Assembly (NCBI RefSeq): GCF_007859675.1
Contig: NZ_CP042305.1
Span: forward strand, 558,001 to 622,000
DNA from: Humibacter ginsenosidimutans
GTDB taxonomy: Bacteria > Actinomycetota > Actinomycetes > Actinomycetales > Microbacteriaceae
DNA length: 64,000 nucleotides
Direction of reading: 5' to 3'
Below, in pieces: positions 8,781 through 18,612 of this stretch. Each line of letters begins with the position of its first letter. Position 1 is the first letter of the stretch. The position numbers were made by a program, and so were the translations under genes. The notes beneath the pieces were generated by a model. That model made no database searches. It saw only the letters and a list, made by a program, of their open reading frames with translations, and was not told where the DNA came from.

Positions 8781-10181
8781 TCAGCCGCCTCGTGTGATCC
8801 GACGCAGTTTCGCGAGCCGTGCTGAGATCTCGCGCTCGTTGCCGTGCTCCGTCGGCGCGTAGTACTGCGTGTTCTTCAGAGCATCGGGAAGGTAGTCCTG
8901 GCGCACGACGCCGAGGTCGTCGTCGTGCGGGTACTTGTACCCTTTTCCGTGCCCGAGCCGCTTCGCGCCCGGATAGTGCGCGTCTCTGAGGTGCTTCGGC
9001 ACGCGGCCGATCTTGCCGGCGCGCACGTCGGCGATGGCGGCGTCCAGCGCCATGTAGGCGGCATTCGACTTCGGTGCCGTCGCCAGATGCACGACGGCCT
9101 GGGCGAGCGGGATGCGGCCCTCGGGCATGCCGATGTACTGCACGGCGTCGGCGGCCGCGACGGCGACGCCCAACGCCGTCGGGTCGGCCATGCCGATGTC
9201 TTCGGAGGCGAGCACGATGATGCGCCTGGCGATGAAACGCGGGTCTTCGCCCGCCTCGATCATGCGAGCCAGGTAGTGCAGCGCAGCATCGACGTCGGAA
9301 CCGCGCACCGACTTGATGAAGGCGCTGATCACGTCGTAGTGCTCGTCACCGTTGCGGTCGTAGCGCAGCAGCGCGCGGTCGACGGCGGATGCCACCAGCT
9401 CGGCGGTCACGACCGGTGCGACGGCAGCGGCCCCCTTCGACTCCCGCTCCGCGCCCTCCTCGTCGTCGGCGTCTCCCGAGTCATCCGCAGCGACCCGCGC
9501 GCCGTCGAGCGCGGAGTTCGCGGCAGCCTCCAAGGCGGTGAGCGCGCGGCGTGCGTCGCCGGAGGCCAGGCGGATGAGTGCCGCGCGGGCGTCGGCGGCG
9601 AGGGTGACGGCATCCTTCAATCCGCGCTCGTCGCGCACGGCCCGGTCGATCAGGGTGCCGAGGTCGTCGTCGGAGAGCTGTTCGAGCGTGAGCAGCAGGG
9701 AGCGTGAGAGAAGCGGGGAGATCACCGAGAACGACGGGTTCTCGGTCGTGGCGGCGACGAGGATGACCCAGCCGTTCTCCACTCCGGGAAGCAGGGCGTC
9801 CTGCTGCGCCTTCGTGAACCGGTGGATCTCGTCGAGGAAGAGCACCGTGGAGACGCCGTAGAGGTCGCGGTTCGACTGCGCCTCCTCCATCACGGCGCGC
9901 ACGTCGCGCACCCCCGCGGTGACCGCGGAGAGTTCGACGAAACGGCGTCCGGAGGAATGCGCGATCACCTGGGCGATCGTCGTCTTGCCCGTTCCGGGTG
10001 GGCCCCAGAGGATCACCGAGACCGAGCCGCGCTCCCCCGTCTTGTCTCCGGCGAGCGACACCAACGGGGAGCCGGGGGTGAGCAGATGACGCTGGCCCGC
10101 GATCTCGTCGATGCGACGTGGGCGCATGCGCACCGCAAGCGGGGTTGCGGCCGTGCGCAGACCCTGCTGTGTGCTCGGCAT
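8781..10181 (-). CDS. rarA: Replication-associated recombination protein A (RarA/MgsA) AAA+ ATPase
   Basis: Clamp-loader-like AAA+ ATPase acting at stalled replication forks. Walker A is [14 protein letters not shown], Walker B is [10 protein letters not shown], and the C-terminal MgsA domain includes [12 protein letters not shown] and several conserved helices ([20 protein letters not shown]). The reading frame extends upstream, but the conserved protein starts at [20 protein letters not shown] (10181), giving 466 residues, close to family length. A charged insert near residues 240-260 ([12 protein letters not shown]) interrupts the usual spacing and looks like a surface loop. Confidence 0.94.
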   Translation of the reverse strand: MPSTQQGLRTAATPLAVRMRPRRIDEIAGQRHLLTPGSPLVSLAGDKTGERGSVSVILWGPPGTGKTTIAQVIAHSSGRRFVELSAVTAGVRDVRAVMEEAQSNRDLYGVSTVLFLDEIHRFTKAQQDALLPGVENGWVILVAATTENPSFSVISPLLSRSLLLTLEQLSDDDLGTLIDRAVRDERGLKDAVTLAADARAALIRLASGDARRALTALEAAANSALDGARVAADDSGDADDEEGAERESKGAAAVAPVVTAELVASAVDRALLRYDRNGDEHYDVISAFIKSVRGSDVDAALHYLARMIEAGEDPRFIARRIIVLASEDIGMADPTALGVAVAAADAVQYIGMPEGRIPLAQAVVHLATAPKSNAAYMALDAAIADVRAGKIGRVPKHLRDAHYPGAKRLGHGKGYKYPHDDDLGVVRQDYLPDALKNTQYYAPTEHGNEREISARLAKLRRITRGG

Positions 10182-10357
10182 GCCCACAAGGATAAGAGGT
10201 GGCGCCGACAGCGCGCCGCTGCGGTCATGTGGAACACGGGGGCACAGCAATGCCGCGATAGAGTTCAGGCTGGGATCGGCCCGGCCTCGATCCCAGGCCC
10301 GCAAGGTCCTCGATGACCCCTGACTCGGCGTCGGACGACGCCCCGTGGAGGATGCCC

Positions 10358-11170
10358 GTGTCCGCGAAGAAGCAGAACGACCGTGACGCGCGTCAGGCGC
10401 GCGAACGTCTGCGCGCCTACCGGGCGCGCCAGGCGGTGCACGAGCACACGAAGAAAAGGCGTGTGCGCGACAACCTGATCGCGGGCGGCGTGGTGGTCGT
10501 CGTGCTGGTGCTGGCGACGGTGTTCCAGATCACCTACTTCTCTTCCGGGCCGGGCAAGCCCGTCGCATCCCCCAAGGCGACGGCCACGTCGACCCCCACA
10601 CCCACCCCGACGCCGGCCGCGACGGGCAAGAACACGGGCGATGTGCCCTCGAAGTCGCTTGCCGAAAACCGCACCTGGACGGGAACGCTCGACATCAACG
10701 GCATCGATCTCGGCGTCTCGCTCGACGGTGCGAAGGCACCGCAGGCGGTCTCGTCGATGGTCTCACTGACGCAGAAGAAGTTCTTCGACAACACGAAGTG
10801 CCACCGGCTCACGACCGGCGCCACGTTCAAGGTGCTGCAGTGCGGCGATCCGACGGCGACCGGAAGCGGTGGCCCTGGCTACAGCTTCGGCCCGGTCGAG
10901 AACGCGCCGAGCGACGGCAAGTACACGGAGGGCATGATCGCGATGGCGCGCCAGACGGACAACGCCTACAGCAACGGAAGCCAGTTCTTCATCGTCTACG
11001 GCGACTCCACCATCCCGAACGACAGCGCCGGCGGGTACACCGTGATCGGCAAGATCACGAGCGGGCTCGATCAGCTGAAGACCGACGTCACGGACAAGGG
11101 CGTCAAGGGTGGCGGCAGCGACGGAACCCCGGCCGTGACCCCGACGATCAAGTCGTTCACACTCAAGTAA
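10358..11170 (+). CDS. ppiB: Membrane-anchored cyclophilin-type peptidyl-prolyl isomerase
   Basis: Catalyses cis-trans isomerisation of prolyl bonds, here outside the membrane. After a basic cytoplasmic start ([20 protein letters not shown]), one transmembrane helix ([20 protein letters not shown]) is followed by a Thr/Pro linker and the cyclophilin domain with CHRLTT, GMIAMAR and [10 protein letters not shown], which hold the active-site Arg and Gln. The GTG at 10358 is preferred because GGAGG lies 6 nt upstream; an in-frame ATG at 10352 directly abuts that site. The mycobacterial homologue also lies beside relA. Confidence 0.92.
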   Translation: MSAKKQNDRDARQARERLRAYRARQAVHEHTKKRRVRDNLIAGGVVVVVLVLATVFQITYFSSGPGKPVASPKATATSTPTPTPTPAATGKNTGDVPSKSLAENRTWTGTLDINGIDLGVSLDGAKAPQAVSSMVSLTQKKFFDNTKCHRLTTGATFKVLQCGDPTATGSGGPGYSFGPVENAPSDGKYTEGMIAMARQTDNAYSNGSQFFIVYGDSTIPNDSAGGYTVIGKITSGLDQLKTDVTDKGVKGGGSDGTPAVTPTIKSFTLK

Positions 11171-11271
11171 CGTCTGGCAGCACCGACCCGAGTCGGTGCG
11201 TGCTCGTGCAATAGGCTCTTGTAGGCATCCACGACGGTCGATCCGACCGTCTTCTCAAGCAGGTGAGGCTC

Positions 11272-12501
11272 GTGTCAAGCAGTGATCAGCAGCCGTGGGG
11301 CCGCGTCGACGAAGCAGGCGTGGTCTACGTGCGGACCGCAGACGGTGAACGTGTGGTCGGTGAGTACCCCGACGCTTCCGCAGAGGAGGCGCTCGCCTAC
11401 TTCGAGCGCAAGTACGCGGACCTCGCCGGTCAGGTCATGCTCCTCGAACAGCGCGCGCGCCGCGGCGCTCCCGCCAACGACGTGGCCAAGGCCGTCGCCT
11501 CACTGCGCGAGACCGTCGCGAATGCGAACGCCGTCGGTGATCTAGGCGCTCTCGATGCCAGGCTCGCGAAGCTCGGCGGCACCGTCGAGGAGCTGACCGA
11601 GCAGCAGACCGCCGAGGCGAAGGCCGCCGTCGAGCAGGCGATCGTCGAGCGCACCGCCATCGTCGAGCAGGTCGAGGCGCTGGCCGCCGAAGACCCGGCG
11701 AAGACGCAGTGGAAGCAGGCCGGTGCCAGGCTCGATGAGCTGTTCGCCGCGTGGCAGGCGCACCAGCACGACGGCCCGCGCATCCCGAAGAACGAGGCCA
11801 ACGAGCTGTGGAAGCGCTTCCGTGCGGCCCGCACCACGCTGGAACGCAACCGCAAGGCGTTCTTCGCCGAGCTCGACACGCAGCACCGCGACGTGCGAGC
11901 CCGCAAGACCGAACTGATCGAGCGTGCAGAGGCACTCGCTCCGCTCGGCGCAGACGGCGTGCCGCAGTACCGAGCACTTCTCGACGACTGGAAGCGTGCC
12001 GGCCGCGCCGGCAAGCGCAACGATGACGCGCTGTGGGCGCGATTCAAGGCCGCCGGCGACGTGCTCTACGCGGCGAAGGCCGAGACCGACGCCATCGAGA
12101 ACGAGGAGTTCCAGCAGAACCTCGAGCAGAAGCTGGCCCTGCTCGAAGAGGCCGAGCCCCTTCTCAAGGCCACCGACCGCACACAGGCGCGGGCGGCGTT
12201 GCTTTCGATCCAGACCAGGTGGGATGCCATCGGCAAGGTCCCGCGCGACCAGCTGAAGTCCGTTGAGGAGCGGCTGCGCAAGGTCGAGACCGCCGTGCGC
12301 CGACTGGACGACGAGCACTGGGAGCGCAGCAACCCGGAGAAGAAGGCGCGCTCGGAGGGACTCGCGGCACAGCTCACCGACGCCATCGCGAAGCTGGAAG
12401 CGGAGCTCGAGCAGGCGAAGGCGTCCGGCGACGCCAAGGCCATCCAGCAGGCGCAGGAAGCTCTCGACGCCCGCAAGGCCTGGCTCTCCGCCATCCACTG
12501 A
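11272..12501 (+). CDS. DUF349 domain-containing protein
   Basis: A roughly 409-residue, highly charged, mostly helical protein built of repeated DUF349 units. Copies include WKQAGARLDELFAAWQAHQH, ELWKRFRAARTTLERNRKAF and ALWARFKAAGDVLYAAKAET, with the repeated W-[KR]-x-[AF] pattern. The long coiled-coil content suggests an extended rod. The function of the family is unknown. Two in-frame GTGs lie at 11263 and 11272; the purine-rich AGGTGAGG just ahead favours 11272. In actinobacteria this gene commonly sits near the relA/ppiB locus, as here. Confidence 0.85.
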   Translation: MSSSDQQPWGRVDEAGVVYVRTADGERVVGEYPDASAEEALAYFERKYADLAGQVMLLEQRARRGAPANDVAKAVASLRETVANANAVGDLGALDARLAKLGGTVEELTEQQTAEAKAAVEQAIVERTAIVEQVEALAAEDPAKTQWKQAGARLDELFAAWQAHQHDGPRIPKNEANELWKRFRAARTTLERNRKAFFAELDTQHRDVRARKTELIERAEALAPLGADGVPQYRALLDDWKRAGRAGKRNDDALWARFKAAGDVLYAAKAETDAIENEEFQQNLEQKLALLEEAEPLLKATDRTQARAALLSIQTRWDAIGKVPRDQLKSVEERLRKVETAVRRLDDEHWERSNPEKKARSEGLAAQLTDAIAKLEAELEQAKASGDAKAIQQAQEALDARKAWLSAIH

Positions 12502-12603
12502 TTCCCGAACGTGATGTGTCCACCGTCGGCACGGTGAACGTGTTATCCACCGATCGACCCGTGTGACACGAATGCCGTGGCCCGCTGACGCGACCATGGA
12601 GCC

Positions 12604-13164
12604 ATGGCTCCTGCGATGGCATCCGTGCTCGACCCCGTCGTGCTTCCGCTCGCCGAGCTGCACGCGGCTCGGCTCGACGGTGAACTCTTCGCCGTCGATG
12701 AGTGCTTCTCCCCCGTCGACGAGGTCGAGAGCCTCTGGCTGAGGGCCGAGGCGCTGCGCCGGAGCGCGGGGACCCGCATGATGGCGGAACTCTCGACGGC
12801 CACGTGGCTCTTCGGCGTGCGCGCCGCGGCTCCGAGAGTGCACACGATGTGCGTGCCGCGCTCCGACCGGATCAAGGTGCCGCCTACGCCGCGTTACGTC
12901 GTGCGTGAGGTGACGCACGATCCGGATGACGTCGCGCGCGTCTGCGGCATCGGCGTGACGGTGCCGGCGCGCACGCTGTTTGACCTTGCGCTCACGAAAA
13001 CGGAGGGCCGGGACGATGACGCGCTGGGCGTCCTCGTGCGCTGGCCCGAGCTCGCCGAGGGGTGTGCGCGGCGAATCGAGGCCGCCCGCAATCTGCCGGG
13101 CAAGATCGACGCGCTTCGCAGCGTGGGGCGCTGGGAGCGGATGGCCGCCGTCAGCCGGCGTTGA
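12604..13164 (+). CDS. AbiEi-like antitoxin-family protein (orphan)
   Basis: A 186-residue protein without membrane segments. Its second half reads like the C-terminal part of AbiEi-type antitoxins: STATWLFGVRA, then a VREVTHDPDDV region, then GIGVTVPARTLFDLAL, matching the recurrent (G-I-x-V-T-x-P-x-R-T-L-x-D-L-A) pattern of that family. The N-terminal winged-helix usually found in AbiEi is not obvious. No AbiEii-type nucleotidyltransferase toxin is adjacent, so this is an orphan rather than a toxin-antitoxin pair. Its end overlaps the rsh end tail-to-tail by 14 bp. Real coding use is supported by the family pattern; the function is unknown. Confidence 0.65.
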   Translation: MAPAMASVLDPVVLPLAELHAARLDGELFAVDECFSPVDEVESLWLRAEALRRSAGTRMMAELSTATWLFGVRAAAPRVHTMCVPRSDRIKVPPTPRYVVREVTHDPDDVARVCGIGVTVPARTLFDLALTKTEGRDDDALGVLVRWPELAEGCARRIEAARNLPGKIDALRSVGRWERMAAVSRR

Positions 13165-15403
13165 CCCGATACACGTCGTAGACGGCGTCGATGCGCCGCA
13201 CGGCGTTCAGCACGCGGTCGAGGTGGGTCGTGTCACCCATCTCGAACACGAAGCGGCTGAGAGCGAGACGATCGCTCGAGGTCGAGACCGTCGCGGAGAG
13301 GATGTTCACGTGATGCTCGGAGAGCACCCTCGTCACGTCCGAGAGCAGCCCGGAGCGGTCGAGCGCCTCGACCTGGATCTGCACCAGGAAGACGCTCTTC
13401 GACGAGGGGGCCCACTCGACGTCGATCATGCGTTCCGGTTCACGCAGCAGATCTTGCACGTTGTGGCAGTCCGCCTGATGCACACTCACGCCGGAGCCGC
13501 GCGTGATGAAACCGATGATGGGGTCGCCCGGCACCGGTGTGCAGCACTTCGCGAGCTTGACGAGAATGTCGGGCGCCCCTCGCACCAGCACACCGGAGTC
13601 GCTGTTGCGCAGCCGGTGACCGCGGACGCGGGCGGGCGGGGGGAGCTCGGTGACGTCGCTTTCGGTCTCCGACTGCAGCGAGGCGACGACCTTCTCGAGC
13701 ACGGACTGCGTGCTCACGTGGCCCTCGCCGATGGCTGCGTACAGCGCAGAGACGTCGTCGTACTTCATCTGGGCGGCGACCTCGCCCAGCGAGTCCTGGG
13801 ACATCAACCGCTGGAGGGGAAGGTTCTGCTTGCGCATCGCGCGGGCGATGGCATCCTTGCCCTGCTCGATCGCCTCGTCGCGGCGTTCCTTCGTGAACCA
13901 CTGGCGGATCTTGTTGCGCGCCCGAGGGCTCTTCACGAAGTTGAGCCAGTCCTGGCTCGGTCCCGAATCGGGGTTCTTCGAGGTGAACACCTCGACGACA
14001 TCACCGGTCGACAGGGGCGATTCGAGGGGCACGAGGCGGCCGTTCACCTTGGCGCCCATCGTGCGGTGACCGACCTCGGTGTGCACGGCGTAGGCGAAAT
14101 CGACGGGGGTCGCACCGCTCGGCAGACCGATGACACGGCCCTTCGGGGTGAAGACGTAGACCTCTTTCGCGCCGATCTCGAACCGCAGCGAGTCGAGGAA
14201 TTCGCTGGGGTCGGCGGTCTCGGCCTGCCAATCGGAGATGTGCGCCAACCACGCCATGTCGGCATCGACCTTGGTCGAATCCGACTTGCTGCCCGCGACG
14301 CGTTCTTTGTACTTCCAGTGCGCGGCGACACCGAACTCGGCGCGCTGATGCATCTCCTCCGTGCGGATCTGGATCTCCACGGCACGCCCCTCCGGGCCGA
14401 TCACCGTGGTGTGCAGCGACTGGTAGAGGTTGAACTTCGGCGTGGCGATGTAGTCCTTGAACCGACCGGGCATCGGCGTCCACCTGGCGTGGATCTGCCC
14501 CAGCACGGCGTAGCAATCGCGCACCGAGTTCACGATCACGCGGATGCCCACCAGGTCGTAGATCTCGTCGAACTCGCGCCCTCGCACGACCATCTTCTGG
14601 TAGATCGAGTAGTACTGCTTCGGACGTCCGACGACCTTGCCGCGGATCTTGGCGGACTTGAGGTCATCGTTGATGGCATCCGTCACACTCTGCACGACCC
14701 GCTCGCGCTCCGGCGAGCGCTGCTTGACCAGGTTCTCGATCTCCACGTAGAGCTTGGGATAGAGCACGGCGAAGGACAGGTCTTCGAGCTCCCACTTGAT
14801 CGCCTGGATGCCCAGCCGGTGGGCAAGCGGCGCGTAGATCTCGAGCGTCTCCGTCGCCTTGCGGGTGGCTTTCGCCGGTGGTACGAAGCCCCAGGTGCGG
14901 GCGTTGTGCAGGCGGTCGGCCAGCTTGATGATGAGCACACGGATGTCTTTGGACATCGCGACGATCATCTTTCGCACGGTCTCGGCTTGCGCGCTCTCGC
15001 CATACTTGACCTTGTCGAGCTTCGTGACGCCGTCGACGAGCATCGCGATCTCGTCGCCGAAGTCCGCGCGCAGCTCGTCGAGCGAGTAGTCGGTGTCTTC
15101 GACGGTGTCGTGCAGGAGGGCCGCCGCGATCGCCTTGGAGCCGATGCCGAGGTCCGCAAGGATCTGCGCCACCGCGACCGGGTGCGTGATGTACGGTTCG
15201 CCGCTCTGTCTCGTCTGGCCCTCGTGTGCGCCGGCCGCCACTGCGTAGGCGCGCTCCATCAGCGCCAGATCCGCTTTCGGGTGGTGCATTCGCACCGTCT
15301 TCAGCAGGGTGTCGACGGCACCCGCAGGCTGCTGGGCTCGGGAGAAGATGCGCGGCACGAGTCGGCGCAAAGAGGCGGACTGCTGCGTTGTCGTGTCGAC
15401 CAT
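13151..15403 (-). CDS. rsh: Bifunctional (p)ppGpp synthetase/hydrolase
   Basis: Makes and degrades the stringent-response alarmone. The 750-residue protein has the HD hydrolase domain (YITHPVAVAQIL, LLHDTVEDTDYSLDEL), the synthetase domain (GRPKQYYSIYQKMV, YDLVGIRVIV), TGS (VYVFTPKGRVIGLP), a cysteine-containing linker (KCCTPVPGDPIIGF, HQADCHN) and a C-terminal ACT domain. Intact HD and synthetase motifs indicate a dual-function Rel. The reading frame continues upstream, but ATG 15403 has GGGAGG 8 nt upstream and gives the usual protein start (MVDTTTQQSASLRR). Mycobacterial relA has the same neighbours (secDF, ppiB), though apt is not between them here. Confidence 0.96.
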   Translation of the reverse strand: MVDTTTQQSASLRRLVPRIFSRAQQPAGAVDTLLKTVRMHHPKADLALMERAYAVAAGAHEGQTRQSGEPYITHPVAVAQILADLGIGSKAIAAALLHDTVEDTDYSLDELRADFGDEIAMLVDGVTKLDKVKYGESAQAETVRKMIVAMSKDIRVLIIKLADRLHNARTWGFVPPAKATRKATETLEIYAPLAHRLGIQAIKWELEDLSFAVLYPKLYVEIENLVKQRSPERERVVQSVTDAINDDLKSAKIRGKVVGRPKQYYSIYQKMVVRGREFDEIYDLVGIRVIVNSVRDCYAVLGQIHARWTPMPGRFKDYIATPKFNLYQSLHTTVIGPEGRAVEIQIRTEEMHQRAEFGVAAHWKYKERVAGSKSDSTKVDADMAWLAHISDWQAETADPSEFLDSLRFEIGAKEVYVFTPKGRVIGLPSGATPVDFAYAVHTEVGHRTMGAKVNGRLVPLESPLSTGDVVEVFTSKNPDSGPSQDWLNFVKSPRARNKIRQWFTKERRDEAIEQGKDAIARAMRKQNLPLQRLMSQDSLGEVAAQMKYDDVSALYAAIGEGHVSTQSVLEKVVASLQSETESDVTELPPPARVRGHRLRNSDSGVLVRGAPDILVKLAKCCTPVPGDPIIGFITRGSGVSVHQADCHNVQDLLREPERMIDVEWAPSSKSVFLVQIQVEALDRSGLLSDVTRVLSEHHVNILSATVSTSSDRLALSRFVFEMGDTTHLDRVLNAVRRIDAVYDVYRVNAG

Positions 15404-15425
15404 CAGCATCGCCTCCCGACAACCA

Positions 15426-15788
15426 TTATCGTGACTCGGTTCCGGCGTCGCCCGAGGGTCCGCTGACAGCGGAGACCAGCTCACCCCCTGACGCCTGCCA
15501 GGCGACGATGCCGCCGGCGATGTCGACGACGTCGTAGTCCGCATCCGCCAGAGCGTCGGCCACCATCAGCGAGCGCTGACCGAGGTGGCAGATCACCGCG
15601 ATCCTCGCGTCGTCCGGCAGCTCTCCCTGACGGAGTGCGAGCTCACCGAGCGGGATGTGGTGTGCTCCGGGAGCATGGCCGGACTGCCACTCGTAGCCTT
15701 CCCGCACGTCGAGCAGCCACAGCGAGCCGTCTTCGACGAGCGGAATGGCCTCCGCCGCCGAGATCGAGCTCGCCGGTGCACCCGTCAC
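15426..15788 (-). CDS. Rhodanese-like domain protein
   Basis: A 120-residue single rhodanese domain, likely a sulfurtransferase or persulfide carrier. It has LWLLDVREGYEWQSGHAPGA near the N-terminus (the DVRE/GHxPGA signature) and the active-site loop AVICHLGQRSLMVA, with the catalytic Cys in CHLGQRS. It overlaps the secF stop by 4 bp and lies between secF and rsh, where mycobacteria carry apt. Physiological acceptor unknown. Confidence 0.85.
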   Translation of the reverse strand: MTGAPASSISAAEAIPLVEDGSLWLLDVREGYEWQSGHAPGAHHIPLGELALRQGELPDDARIAVICHLGQRSLMVADALADADYDVVDIAGGIVAWQASGGELVSAVSGPSGDAGTESR

Positions 15789-16807
15789 TTGGCGGGGACC
15801 GCCTCGGTCGACGGAGCCTTCGCTCGCGCAGCGAGAACCTTGCGATCGTGTTTGGCGATCTCCTTCTCGCCGTGTCGGAAGTCGGCATACAGCGGCGCCG
15901 CGATGAAGATCGTCGAGTACGTGCCGATCAGGATTCCGATGAACAGTGCGAGCGAGATGTCGCGCAGCGTGTCGGCGCCGAGCACGAACGCTCCGATGAA
16001 CAGGATCGCGGCCACCGGTAGCGCGGCGACGACCGCCGTGTTGATCGACCTCACCAATGTCTGGTTCACCGCGAGGTTGACCGACTCCGCGAACGTGTGT
16101 TTCAGAGCTTCCTTGTCTTCACGCGTGTTCTCGCGGATCTTGTCGAACACCACGACGGTGTCGTACAGCGAGTAGCCGAGAATCGTCAGGAATCCGATCA
16201 TCGTGGCCGGCGTGATCTCGAAACCGACGAGTGCGTACACACCCGCCGTGATGATGAGGTCGTGGAACAGCGAGATGATGGCCGCTGCCGACATCTTCCA
16301 CGTTCGGAAGTAGAGCGCCATGGCGATGAACGCGAGCAGCAGGAAGACCACGAGGCCCTGGATCGCCTGACGCGAGACGTCGGCACCCCAGCTGGGCCCG
16401 ATGTATGTCGACGCGACGTTCTTCTGCTGCACCCCGTAGGCGCGGCCGAGGTTCGCGGCGACCTGCTTGGTCTGGTCGGTGGTGAGCTGGTCCGTCTGCA
16501 CCTGGATGCCGGCACCGCCGGTTCCCCGGGTCTCGCTGACCTGCACGGCCGCGTTCGGCTTCACATCGTGCACCGCCTGCTCGGCCAGCGACTGATCCGT
16601 GGTGGAGACGTTCGAGACGGTGAACTGCGAACCGCCGCGGAAGTCGATGCCGAAGTTGAAGCCGCCCTTGGCGATCGGGATGATGATCGACGCGATGATG
16701 AGCACCGCGGCGATGGCGTACCAGATCTTGCGTTTGCCGACGAAGTCGATCGAGCGCGCACCGGTGTAGAGGTCGTTGCCGAACTTCTGGAAGCGTGTCG
16801 CGGGCAT
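15785..16807 (-). CDS. secF: Protein translocase subunit SecF
   Basis: Inner-membrane RND-like partner of SecD that uses the proton-motive force to aid late steps of Sec export. The 340-residue protein has the N-terminal helix after a short cytoplasmic leader, the periplasmic loop starting FNFGIDFRGGSQFTV (the SecF FGxDFxGG motif), and five further membrane helices, including GYSLYDTVVVFDKIRENTRE and SLALFIGILIGTYSTIFIAAP. It abuts secD (1-bp overlap), so secDF are co-translated. Confidence 0.96.
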   Translation of the reverse strand: MPATRFQKFGNDLYTGARSIDFVGKRKIWYAIAAVLIIASIIIPIAKGGFNFGIDFRGGSQFTVSNVSTTDQSLAEQAVHDVKPNAAVQVSETRGTGGAGIQVQTDQLTTDQTKQVAANLGRAYGVQQKNVASTYIGPSWGADVSRQAIQGLVVFLLLAFIAMALYFRTWKMSAAAIISLFHDLIITAGVYALVGFEITPATMIGFLTILGYSLYDTVVVFDKIRENTREDKEALKHTFAESVNLAVNQTLVRSINTAVVAALPVAAILFIGAFVLGADTLRDISLALFIGILIGTYSTIFIAAPLYADFRHGEKEIAKHDRKVLAARAKAPSTEAVPAK

Positions 16808-18546
16808 CAGGACTCCTTCTCGTCCTTCTCGTCCTTGCCACCGTTCGCGGCGACCAGTTCGGCCTGCTTGCGCTCGGCGATGGTCTGGCGTCGAGCGGCC
16901 TCACGGCTGCTGGAGGCGCGCTTGCCATCGGAGACGGCGGTGGAGGTGCGGAACTGTGCGGCTCCGCGGTAGACAGCGCCCAGAGCATCCGGATCGAGCC
17001 CTGAGAGTCGATGCCCGCTGGAGAAGAACCGGGTTCGCGCCAGCAATTGCAAGGTCGGGTGCGTGAACAGGATGACGATGAGCACGTCGAGCACCGTGGT
17101 CACGCCGAGTGTGAACGCGAAGCCCTGCACGTTGCCGACGGCGAGCACGTACAGCACGATGGCCGCGAGCAGGTTCGTGGACTTGGACGCGTAGATGGTG
17201 CGCTTCGCGCGCTTCCAGCCCGCCTCCACGGCGGATTCGAGAGTTCTCCCGTCGCGCAACTCGTCGCGTATTCGTTCGAAGTACACGATGAACGAGTCTG
17301 CGGTGAATCCGATGGCCACGATGAGACCTGCGACACCGGCGAGAGACAGTCGATAGTCGATGCGCCACGACAGGATCGCGATCACGAGGTACGTCAGCAG
17401 GGCGGCGACGACCAGCGAGGTGATCGTCACGAGTCCGAGCAGTCGATATTGGAAGAGCGTGTAGATCACGACCAGAAGCAGACCGATGCCTCCGGCGATG
17501 AGACCGCTCAGCAGTTGAGCGGAGCCAAGGGTGGCGGAGATGGTGTCGGAGCTCTGCACCTTGAAGCTCACCGGCAGGGCGCCGAACTTGAGCTGGTCGG
17601 CGAGCGTGGTCGCCGAGGTCTGGTCGAAGCTTCCGCTGATCTGGGCCTCACCGTTGGTGATCGCGCCCTGCATCGCAGGAGCCTCGAGCACCTTGCCGTC
17701 GAGCACGAAGGCGAAGCGCGAACGCGGATCGCTCGAGTCCTGGCTGTAGTACCCGTAGAGCCGCGTGCTCACCGCCGCGAAGTCCTTGGTGCCCTTCGAG
17801 TTGAAGGTGAGGTTCACGACCCACTGACCGGTCGTGTTGCCGCTGGAGTCGGTCGCGATGCCCGCCGTGGCGTTGGTGATGTCGGATCCTTCGACCTCGA
17901 CGGGGCCGAGCAGGTACTTCGCCGACAGCGTGTCGTCGCATGTGATCAGCGGTTCGTTCGCAGGCGCCGAATTCGTGGAGTCCTTCTTCAGCGACGAGCA
18001 GTCGAACGCGTCGTACTGCGCTTGCAGGGCAGGGGTGACCCACGCGGTGTCGCTGCCGTTCGTCGGCTTCGACGTCGGAGTGGACTGCAACGACGGTGCC
18101 GGCGACGGATACGGCGTGGTCTTGCCGTTCGATCCGACGAACGTGTTGGTCGGCGATCCGGTGAGCAGAACCGGACGCAACTCCATCTTCGACGACGACT
18201 TGATGCGGTTCATCGTCGCCTGGTCGGGCGTGCCGGGAATCGCGACCACGATGTTGTCGCTGCCCTGGGTGCTGACCTGGGCCTCCGACACACCCGAAGC
18301 GTCGACGCGCTCGCGGATGATCGACACCGCCTGGTTCAGCTCGTCGCTGCTGATGGTCTGACCGCCCTCGAGCTGGGGGGTCAGGATGATCTCGGTGCCG
18401 CCCTCGAGGTCGAGGCCGAGTTTCGGCATGAAGCTCGCGCCGGCGAACAGCACGCCGCCGCCGAGCACGAGCCCGAGGACGACGACGATCGCACCGAGCC
18501 AGACCAACGATCTGGACGCGTTCCTCACCGGAGACGACTTTGCCAC
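16807..18546 (-). CDS. secD: Protein translocase subunit SecD
   Basis: Larger SecDF subunit. The 579-residue protein starts with one membrane helix, then the conserved LGLDLEGGTEI motif, a long extracytoplasmic domain with a Ser/Pro/Thr-rich segment at about residues 140-170, and five C-terminal helices with VAIGFTADSFIVYFERIRDE. The C-terminal tail is charged and helical (ERKQAELVAANGGKDEKDEK). Together with yajC upstream and secF downstream it makes the yajC-secD-secF group. Confidence 0.96.
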   Translation of the reverse strand: MAKSSPVRNASRSLVWLGAIVVVLGLVLGGGVLFAGASFMPKLGLDLEGGTEIILTPQLEGGQTISSDELNQAVSIIRERVDASGVSEAQVSTQGSDNIVVAIPGTPDQATMNRIKSSSKMELRPVLLTGSPTNTFVGSNGKTTPYPSPAPSLQSTPTSKPTNGSDTAWVTPALQAQYDAFDCSSLKKDSTNSAPANEPLITCDDTLSAKYLLGPVEVEGSDITNATAGIATDSSGNTTGQWVVNLTFNSKGTKDFAAVSTRLYGYYSQDSSDPRSRFAFVLDGKVLEAPAMQGAITNGEAQISGSFDQTSATTLADQLKFGALPVSFKVQSSDTISATLGSAQLLSGLIAGGIGLLLVVIYTLFQYRLLGLVTITSLVVAALLTYLVIAILSWRIDYRLSLAGVAGLIVAIGFTADSFIVYFERIRDELRDGRTLESAVEAGWKRAKRTIYASKSTNLLAAIVLYVLAVGNVQGFAFTLGVTTVLDVLIVILFTHPTLQLLARTRFFSSGHRLSGLDPDALGAVYRGAAQFRTSTAVSDGKRASSSREAARRQTIAERKQAELVAANGGKDEKDEKES

Positions 18547-18612
18547 GGCAGAACTCAGCTTTCTATACGCGTGCGGCGACCGATGCCGGTCGCCGCACGA
18601 AGGCAGGAAGGA

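Noticed and set aside
10305-10357. Earlier in-frame starts for the cyclophilin (10313, 10352)
   Set aside because: The ATG at 10352 directly abuts the GGAGG and the 10313 start has no ribosome-binding site; GTG 10358 has correct spacing.
12521-12536. Hairpin CACCGT-CGGC-ACGGTG as terminator of the DUF349 gene
   Set aside because: Only 6 bp of stem and no T-run; too weak to call, though the gene ends just upstream.
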